DNA of 13,653 nucleotides, taken from positions 1 through 13,653 of the forward strand of contig CAYWFP010000101.1 of the NCBI GenBank assembly GCA_964457365.1, written 5' to 3'. The translations under genes and the position numbers were made by a program. This DNA is from CAYWFP01 sp964457365 (GTDB lineage: Bacteria; Planctomycetota; SZUA-567). Positions 8,880 to 13,653 of the stretch are shown here, piece after piece. A model generated the notes under the pieces. The model saw only the letters and a list, made by a program, of their open reading frames with translations, searched no databases and had not been told where the DNA came from. The stretch's first letter is position 1. Every line of letters starts with the position of its first letter.

Positions 8880-10365
8880 TGCGCATGGCCTCCATCGGCG
8901 CCAGACGCGCCGCCTTGAACGAAGGATAGATCGCCCCGACCGCCGCCAGCACCACCCCCAGGGCCATCGCCCCGATGGTGCCGACCAGGAGATCCCCCAG
9001 CGGCAGGGCCTCGAAGATCAGCGATCCGAAGGTGAGCAGCGACATGAACAGGCCGATCATGCCGCCGATAAGGGCGCCGGCCAGCCCGCCGATCAGCCCG
9101 AAGAGGCACGCCTCGGTGACGAACATCCCCATGATCGAACCGTCGAGCGCCCCGAGACACTTGAGCGTGGCGATCTCGCGGAAGCGCTCGGTCACCGCCA
9201 TCAGCATCGCGTTGGTGATGCCTACCGCGCAGACGAGCATGGAGATGAACATGAGCCAGAGCATGCGCGAGCTGAGCCCGAACATCTCGTCTTCGGTGGC
9301 GACGTTGAAACGTTCCACCCGGCCCAGGAGCTGCTCCTCGAGCTTGCGCTCGGCAAGCGCGACCACCTCCGGCGGCGGGACGACGAAGTCGGCGTAGCGC
9401 TTCTCCTGCGCGATACGCTGCAGACACCAGGTCGCATTGTCCTCGTCGCGCAAAAAGCGCCAGAACATGGACGGCGTCAGGTCGTTGGGATGGGCATTGA
9501 GCTTGGCCGCCAAGTCGCGCCGCACCGCTCGCAGCGCGAAGGTCTCCAGCAGCACCCGCGCGCGCCGCACCGCCAGCGCCTGCGCGGCCACCGCGGCGGC
9601 GGTCTCCGGCGGAAAGGCGAAGCCGGCCACGCGCACCGTCTCGCCGAAGGCGCCGTCGGCCTCGGTCAGGCGCTCGATCAGCGACGCGTCGCCCAGCGCC
9701 GCGGCGATACGCTCGACCGCGCGCTGGCGCCCGTCGATCACCCGCTGCAGCCGCCGGCGCGTCCCGGGCCAGGCGCGCAGGAAGGTCTCGAATGCCTCCA
9801 GCTCGGTCGGGAACGGCGGCAAGCGCAAGGTGTTCATGGTCTCGACGAACCGGTCCCAGGCCGCGGGCTCGCCGAGTTTGTCGAAGATCTCCACGCCCCC
9901 GGTCTCGCGCACCAGCGCCCGGCGCCGGCCGTAGTCGAGCCGGTTGAAGTAGCGCTGGTAAATCCGCGCGGTACGGGCCTCTCCGCGCAGGGCCTCGAGC
10001 TCCGCCGCCGACAGCCCGCCGAAACGGGCGATCTCCCGCATTATCGGCGCCTCGGCCTCGTTCGCGGTCAGTTCGCGCAGCAGCGAGTCGATCGTCCCCG
10101 CCTGCGAGAGACGGGCGCTCCAGCGCGCGGCCAGACGCATCTGCCAGATGCGGTGGGCCACCTGCCGGCTGATGCTGCGCCGGAGCAGGCTCGAGGAGAG
10201 GATGTTCATGAAGAAGGCCACGGCCACGCCGATGACGACCACCGAGATGAACGACCGGAAGAGACGGTACCGGATGCCCGTCCAGGTCAGCCGGCCGATG
10301 CGGCTCATCCCCAGATTGGGCTGGTCGTGGATCTCGAAGCCTCTGACAATCTGCTCGGGGGCCAT
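8872..10365 (-). CDS. FtsX/MacB-type ABC transporter permease with a helical extracytoplasmic domain, 497 aa
   Basis: Four-helix inner-membrane permease. TM1 is about 38-56 (SFISVVVIGVAVAFFMNIL), TM2 368-390, TM3 409-442 and TM4 457-480. The coupling signature after TM2, VTERFREIATLKCLGA (391-406), and the C-terminal YPSFKAARLAPMEAMRIE (480-497) are classic for FtsX/MacB/LolC-E permeases, so a LolD/MacB-type ATPase is expected as partner. One is encoded at the end of the operon. The unusual part is the loop between TM1 and TM2 (about 58-365). It is some 300 residues of Ala/Arg/Glu-rich, apparently all-helical sequence instead of the usual mixed alpha/beta MacB periplasmic domain. A 36-residue cytoplasmic N-terminus precedes TM1. 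ATG at 10365 follows GAGGAG by 14 nt, a rather long spacing; no better in-frame start is seen. The gene lies 34 bp after the 926-aa gene and its stop overlaps the 1603-aa gene by 8 bp. It is probably the smaller half of a heterodimeric permease. Confidence 0.93.
   Translation of the reverse strand: MAPEQIVRGFEIHDQPNLGMSRIGRLTWTGIRYRLFRSFISVVVIGVAVAFFMNILSSSLLRRSISRQVAHRIWQMRLAARWSARLSQAGTIDSLLRELTANEAEAPIMREIARFGGLSAAELEALRGEARTARIYQRYFNRLDYGRRRALVRETGGVEIFDKLGEPAAWDRFVETMNTLRLPPFPTELEAFETFLRAWPGTRRRLQRVIDGRQRAVERIAAALGDASLIERLTEADGAFGETVRVAGFAFPPETAAAVAAQALAVRRARVLLETFALRAVRRDLAAKLNAHPNDLTPSMFWRFLRDEDNATWCLQRIAQEKRYADFVVPPPEVVALAERKLEEQLLGRVERFNVATEDEMFGLSSRMLWLMFISMLVCAVGITNAMLMAVTERFREIATLKCLGALDGSIMGMFVTEACLFGLIGGLAGALIGGMIGLFMSLLTFGSLIFEALPLGDLLVGTIGAMALGVVLAAVGAIYPSFKAARLAPMEAMRIE
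8889..8893 (-). promoter_or_regulatory. Ribosome binding site supporting the TTG start of the 1603-aa gene
   Basis: GGAGG stands 9 nt before TTG 8879, inside the final codons of the 497-aa permease gene. The closer ATG (8886) is in the permease frame and meets a stop four codons later, so TTG is the only start that keeps the signal sequence. Confidence 0.65.
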
Positions 10366-10399
10366 AATCTGCGCGTGCGCTCCTCGAATCCGGGTCCGC

Positions 10400-13180
10400 T
10401 CAGGGCATGATCCTGAAGGCGGGCGGCTTTTCGTAGACGCCGAAGACGTATAGCGAGACGAAGTAGTACAGCAAGCCGAAGACGTTGATGAAGAAGAGCG
10501 AGAGCATCTCGCCGCTGACGATGCCGAACATCAGCGGCTTCAGCCGCTGGTACTGGGCGCTGCCGCCGTACTTGGTGACCATCACCTTGAGGAACCAGCC
10601 CACCAGGAAGCTGAACCACATGTGCCCCAGCGGATAGGTGCCGCAGACCAGGAACATCACCGGGTGCAGCGGCCACTTCGGAAAACGCAGCCGCCCGGCG
10701 GTGAAGAGCAGCACCAGCCCCAGGCCGATGACGAAGGCGGCGACGCTCGGCCAGTCCGGCGCGAGATGGAAGAAGCGCTCGAAGCCGGAGTAGGAGGCGG
10801 CCGCCTCGAGGCTGTTCTGCGAGATCAGTTCGCTCTTGACCCGCAACGCCTCCTTGAACGGCTCCATCGGCACGATGCGGGTGATCCAGGCGTTGTGCAT
10901 CGCCGCGCCGTAGTTGTAGTGCCAGTAGAACGTCGCCGGCAGGCCCACGGCCAGCCCCACCACGATGGCCACGCCGCAGAGCAGCCCCACCCTGCCGAGG
11001 CCGACGCGGCGCATGTCCAGCAGCTTCAGCGAATTGACCATGAACGGCATCAGCGTCTCGCGCGGATCGACGGCCAGGATGATGGTGAGCATGAAGAGAA
11101 AGAGCAGCGTCTCCATCCCCAGCGCCTTGGCCCCCATCAGCCCCCACAGCCCCACGCAGGGGAAGAAGTACGGCTGGATGAAGAAGAGCCCGGTCTCGGC
11201 GATGATGCGCCCCATGACCAGGAACGCCAGCAGCAGAATCGCCAGGTAGAGAACCGCCAGTTGCCAGTCGAGCCCGGCGTTGACCAGGTGCCAGGTGGCG
11301 AAGACCATGCAGACGACGAAGACGCGGAAGCCCCAGACCGAGGCCGGCTCGGCCCGGTCGCGCGTCGGCAGAAACAGCGCCCGCCGCGCCACGGTCAAAT
11401 AATACTGCCGCCCGGTATAGGCCAGGGCCAGGAAGATGCCGAAGTAGGCGCCGAAATGGAAGAACGTCGGCGGCTTGAGGGCCATGTAGTCGGCCGAGCC
11501 CATGCTGATGCCGAAGGCGGCGAGAATGCCCACCGCGTAGACGTAGAACAGCCGGCTCACGCCCAGGCCCAGCGAGACGTCCGTCGGCAGGAAGTAGGCG
11601 AAGGCGATGATACTGAAATAGAGCGCCGGCTTGAAGAACCAGCGCTCGCCGGCGAGCTTGATGATCGGAAACAGGTTCGCGTCGTAGAGCGACTGGAAAT
11701 CGAAGGACCGCGGGATCAGCGGCCAGTCGGGGAACCAGGCGTGGACGTAATTGTTGACGTGAATGGCGGCGACGAAGGCGAAGGCCAGCCAGAAAATCGG
11801 GTTGCGGAAGACGCTGCTGATCATCTGCCCGGGATTGGGCAGCAGGCTGTTGGCGAAGTTGCTGATGGGATACGGCAGGTGCTCGTGGTCCGACCACTGC
11901 CGGTGGACCACCAGCGCCAGCGCCACCAGCCCCAGCCAGATCGCCAGCACCAGCGGCAGCCAGAAAAAGAGCGGCCGCGCCCAGGCGTACCACGGAATGC
12001 CGTGGACCGGCATCGGGGTCTCGCCCTTCTGCTTGCCCTGGATCAGGCCGACCAGCGCGTCGTCGCGGTTGATGCGCACCTCGGCGAGCATGTGCTGCGG
12101 CGCGGCCTCGACGATGCCCCGCTCGCGCGCTTCGAGCGCATCGGGGAAGGACGCGTCGACGAGCAGCCGTCCGAGCCGCCGCCGTTCGGTCTGCAGGGCC
12201 TCGGGCAGGCTCTCCAGCCCCGCCTCCACCGTCTGCAGGCGATACAGAATCTTGTCCAGCGGCGTGAGCGCCCCGGCGAGCGCGGCCAGATCCTCGCGCA
12301 GGCGCTTCTCCTCCTCCAGCGCCGTCTCGCGCGCGTTCTCGTACGCTTCCTCGGAGATCTCGCCGCTGTCGCGCCGTTGCATCAGGCTACGCGCGCGCGC
12401 GCTCATCCGTTCCTGCTGATCGAGCAATTGCCGGCGGCGGGCCAACGCGTTCTCGAAATGCGTCTCCGCCCGCTTGCGCTCGGCGACCAGTTCCGGCAGC
12501 TCGCGCTCGAACTCGGCGACGCTCTCCTCGATATAAGCGATCTCCCGCACCCGCTTGGCGACGTCCTCGCGGCGGTAATCGGGCAGACCGGCCAGGTCCG
12601 CGCTCGCTTCTTCCGCGAAGGCGGGATCCTCGAGCACCGCGTTGATCGCCTCGACCACCGCGCGTTTGTCGGTCTCGTTGATCCGCTCGGCCCGGCGCAT
12701 CGCCGCCAGCCGCGCGCGGGTCCGCTCCGGGAGCTGCCGGCGCAGCACCGCCGCCGGGGCCGGCAGGTCGGCCTCGCTGCCGGTACCGAGCTTCTGCGCC
12801 AGAAGGTGCCAGTCGCTCACCTTGCTCGTCTTGAGCTCGTACGTCTCGCCCTGCCAGCCGGGCGCGGTCTGCTTGTAGTGATGCGGCAGCGCCAGGGAGG
12901 AGCAGAAGGTATAGAGCAGCCCCGCGCCGGGGATGACGCAGGCGGCGAGCGTCAACGCCAGCACCACCGCGATCTCGCTGCCGGTGAAGGCCAGGCGCCG
13001 GTGGAGAAAATGCAGCAGCGGATTGAGCGCGAGAATGAAGAAGACGAAGGCGCCGTAGACGAAGACCGGCAGGAAGTTGCCAATGAACGGCGTCTGTCCC
13101 AACACCATGTCGTTGAAGTAGGTGAAGATACAGACGATGGCGACGCAAACAAGCCCCACGAGGGTGGCGCGGAGAGTCAT
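10400..13180 (-). CDS. DUF6785/DUF6784-type, OPT-like polytopic membrane protein with coiled-coil insert, 926 aa
   Basis: First gene of the operon. The N-terminus has about three hydrophobic segments (5-20, 33-55, 68-93). A large hydrophilic part follows (100-395), probably extracytoplasmic, with long charged helices at about 205-345 that look like coiled coil. From 402 on there are roughly ten more membrane segments. The stretch ARPLFFWLPLVLAIWLGLVA (401-420), then VHRQWSDHEHLPYPISNFAN (425-444), matches what I know of DUF6785. The end (RFPKWPLHPVMFLVCGTYP, then WFSFLVGWFLKVMVTKYGG, then KPLMFGIVSGE) matches DUF6784. The HEHLPYP motif corresponds to the OPT-superfamily 'L.FP' motif and is also found in the 671-aa protein. 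The function of these domains is not established; a transporter role is inferred from the fold resemblance. ATG at 13180 follows TGAGGA by 10 nt and is preceded directly by an in-frame TAA, so no longer start is possible. Confidence 0.92.
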   Translation of the reverse strand: MTLRATLVGLVCVAIVCIFTYFNDMVLGQTPFIGNFLPVFVYGAFVFFILALNPLLHFLHRRLAFTGSEIAVVLALTLAACVIPGAGLLYTFCSSLALPHHYKQTAPGWQGETYELKTSKVSDWHLLAQKLGTGSEADLPAPAAVLRRQLPERTRARLAAMRRAERINETDKRAVVEAINAVLEDPAFAEEASADLAGLPDYRREDVAKRVREIAYIEESVAEFERELPELVAERKRAETHFENALARRRQLLDQQERMSARARSLMQRRDSGEISEEAYENARETALEEEKRLREDLAALAGALTPLDKILYRLQTVEAGLESLPEALQTERRRLGRLLVDASFPDALEARERGIVEAAPQHMLAEVRINRDDALVGLIQGKQKGETPMPVHGIPWYAWARPLFFWLPLVLAIWLGLVALALVVHRQWSDHEHLPYPISNFANSLLPNPGQMISSVFRNPIFWLAFAFVAAIHVNNYVHAWFPDWPLIPRSFDFQSLYDANLFPIIKLAGERWFFKPALYFSIIAFAYFLPTDVSLGLGVSRLFYVYAVGILAAFGISMGSADYMALKPPTFFHFGAYFGIFLALAYTGRQYYLTVARRALFLPTRDRAEPASVWGFRVFVVCMVFATWHLVNAGLDWQLAVLYLAILLLAFLVMGRIIAETGLFFIQPYFFPCVGLWGLMGAKALGMETLLFLFMLTIILAVDPRETLMPFMVNSLKLLDMRRVGLGRVGLLCGVAIVVGLAVGLPATFYWHYNYGAAMHNAWITRIVPMEPFKEALRVKSELISQNSLEAAASYSGFERFFHLAPDWPSVAAFVIGLGLVLLFTAGRLRFPKWPLHPVMFLVCGTYPLGHMWFSFLVGWFLKVMVTKYGGSAQYQRLKPLMFGIVSGEMLSLFFINVFGLLYYFVSLYVFGVYEKPPAFRIMP

Positions 13181-13189
13181 TTAAGTCAT
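13181..13189 (-). other. Two-codon leader ORF (Met-Thr-stop) abutting the operon's first start
   Basis: ATG ACT TAA is followed at once, and in the same frame, by the real ATG ACT of the 926-aa gene. The upstream ATG is only 1 nt after TGAGGA, too close for normal initiation, so this may be chance or a local ATGACT duplication. It does close the frame upstream of 13180. Confidence 0.25.
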
Positions 13190-13190
13190 A

Positions 13191-13196
13191 TCCTCA
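13191..13196 (-). promoter_or_regulatory. Ribosome binding site of the operon's first gene
   Basis: TGAGGA lies 10 nt before ATG 13180. It is the only purine-rich Shine-Dalgarno-like match in the leader close to the start. Confidence 0.55.
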
Positions 13197-13269
13197 AGCG
13201 GTTACGCCGCGGTGCGCGCGGGGCGCGGATCATCCTGAAGGCCAGAGTCGGCAATCAGGGCGTACCCCG

Positions 13270-13284
13270 AAGTCACGACGACTT
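13270..13284 (-). other. Small leader hairpin
   Basis: AAGTC-GTCGT-GACTT forms a perfect 5-bp stem with a 5-nt loop, starting about 10 nt after the predicted transcription start. It may stabilise the 5' end of the message, but a stem this short could be chance. I see no known riboswitch or T-box pattern in the leader (13293-13181). Confidence 0.25.
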
Positions 13285-13299
13285 TGACCGCAGCCCGAT

Positions 13300-13329
13300 A
13301 CCATACCCATTCGGCCCCGGTCGGGTCAA
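13300..13329 (-). promoter_or_regulatory. Sigma70-like promoter for the seven-gene operon
   Basis: The -35 element TTGACC (13329-13324, five of six consensus bases) and the -10 element TATGGT (13305-13300, four of six) are 18 bp apart. Transcription should start near 13293, giving a leader of about 113 nt before the 926-aa gene. It is the only good match I found between the FGE-like gene and the operon. The following genes overlap or are separated by at most 34 bp, so this promoter probably drives all of them. No sensor protein or operator palindrome is evident. Confidence 0.6.
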
Positions 13330-13337
13330 GACGTCTG

Positions 13338-13350
13338 TTTGTTTTTTTTT
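13338..13350 (-). promoter_or_regulatory. A-tract, possible UP element
   Basis: On the transcribed strand a run of nine A, then CAAA, lies 9-21 bp upstream of the -35 hexamer. This is where the alpha-subunit C-terminal domain of RNA polymerase contacts UP elements. It stands out sharply in this GC-rich DNA. A bent-DNA or regulator role is also possible. Confidence 0.45.
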
Positions 13351-13358
13351 AGCGGCGG

Positions 13359-13390
13359 CGGCACCGGCGGACGCGGCGGCGGCGGTGCCG
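13359..13390. repeat. CGG-triplet-rich inverted repeat
   Basis: Perfect 8-bp arms CGGCACCG (13359-13366) and CGGTGCCG (13383-13390) flank a 16-nt loop, with CGG/GGC triplet runs at 13352-13361 and 13375-13385. The T-run next to it (plus strand) comes before the hairpin, and the minus-strand message would have an A-run after it, so it is not a rho-independent terminator on either strand. It may form structure at the 3' end of the FGE-like transcript or be simple low-complexity DNA. Confidence 0.45.
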
Positions 13391-13426
13391 GTGTCGTGCA
13401 ACGCGGATCCGACCGCTTTCGGCGCG

Positions 13427-13653
13427 TTATATCCCGCCGTACAGTTGCTTGTAGCCCGCCTCGGGCAGGGCCACGCGGAAGCCGATATAAATGTAACCGC
13501 CGTAGTTGGGATTGTTGTACTCCCGGTCGGTCACGCGCTGACCCAGGCCGTAGTAGCCCCACGAACCGCCGCGGATCGAGCGGTAGTGCGAGGCTTCCTC
13601 GGCGTGCGGATCCTGCTGCGCCTTGTCGGTGTAGAGCTGGAACCAGTCGCTGA
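13427..13653 (-). CDS. Formylglycine-generating-enzyme (FGE/SUMF1)-like protein, C-terminal 74 residues only
   Basis: The 5' part lies beyond the right edge. The visible residues carry the typical end of the FGE-sulfatase domain: SDWFQLY at the very edge (the end of the 'EW..DW' motif), RGGSW (27-31) and IGFRVAL (56-62), with an NNPNYGGY turn between. True FGE enzymes oxidise a cysteine of sulfatases to formylglycine, but most bacterial members of this domain are non-enzymatic or act on other substrates. The catalytic cysteines would not necessarily fall in this fragment and cannot be judged. It ends with TAA at 13427. A 246-bp gap with its own promoter separates it from the downstream operon, so it is probably a separate transcription unit or the end of one. 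Domain identity is clear; enzymatic activity is not known. Confidence 0.9.
   Translation of the reverse strand, partial: SDWFQLYTDKAQQDPHAEEASHYRSIRGGSWGYYGLGQRVTDREYNNPNYGGYIYIGFRVALPEAGYKQLYGGI

Noticed and set aside
4959..8918. A plus-strand open frame of about 1319 codons, antisense to the 1603-aa gene
   Set aside because: It lies wholly opposite a gene with clear domains, and its translation is a monotonous R/E/H/A/G/Q mixture without domains or hydrophobic segments. GC-rich codon bias on the true strand removes stops from this frame.
13342..13390. Hairpin next to a T/A run as a rho-independent terminator
   Set aside because: On the plus strand the T-run precedes the hairpin, and on the minus strand the hairpin is followed by A rather than U. 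Neither strand has the hairpin-then-U order.
13326..13562. A minus-strand 78-codon frame across the intergenic region, ending in a proline-rich stretch
   Set aside because: Its upstream half overlaps the FGE-like gene in another frame, and the proline run only reflects the CGG-triplet repeat. No ribosome binding site or domain is seen.

Overview
High-GC bacterial DNA in which every convincing gene lies on the minus strand, so the window is best read from right to left. The contents fit a planctomycete-like or related deep-branching, Gram-negative-type bacterium (Planctomycetota, Hydrogenedentota, Sumerlaeota or Lentisphaerota). The grounds are a DUF6785/DUF6784-type membrane protein, an FGE/SUMF1-type protein, a planctomycete-style stand-alone PqqD protein and several very large hypothetical envelope proteins. 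This placement is inference; no rRNA or other marker gene is present.

Layout, in transcription order. (1) 13653-13427: the last 74 codons of an FGE-sulfatase (SUMF1-like) protein, cut by the window edge. (2) 13426-13181: a 246-bp intergenic region with a CGG-rich inverted repeat, a nine-base A-tract, a good sigma70-like promoter (TTGACC, 18 bp, TATGGT) and a leader of about 113 nt. (3) 13180-1: one tight operon of seven genes. These are a 926-aa DUF6785/6784 membrane protein with a coiled-coil insert; a 497-aa MacB/FtsX-type permease with an unusual helical extracytoplasmic domain; a 1603-aa protein joining a degenerate M28 peptidase-like head to an FtsX-type permease; a 671-aa second OPT-like membrane protein; a 292-aa soluble orphan; a 135-aa PqqD-like protein; and a LolD/MacB-type ATPase cut by the left edge.

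The junctions are 34 bp, -8, -4, +15, -4 and -4 bp, and three starts are non-ATG (TTG or GTG) overlapping the previous stop. This points to one transcript with strong translational coupling. The natural reading is a heteromeric ABC machine (two different permeases plus one ATPase, as in LolCDE) that works with two transporter-like OPT-fold proteins and two small cytoplasmic accessory proteins. The lost zinc ligands in the M28 domain suggest it binds a peptide or protein rather than cutting it. The PqqD-like protein has the fold used elsewhere for peptide recognition, but no radical SAM enzyme is in view. The substrate cannot be told from sequence. I know of no characterised system with this composition, and I regard the whole operon as the main candidate for an undescribed system.

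I saw no tRNA, rRNA, CRISPR array, insertion sequence, attachment site or origin. Apart from the promoter region there is no non-coding stretch over 40 bp.
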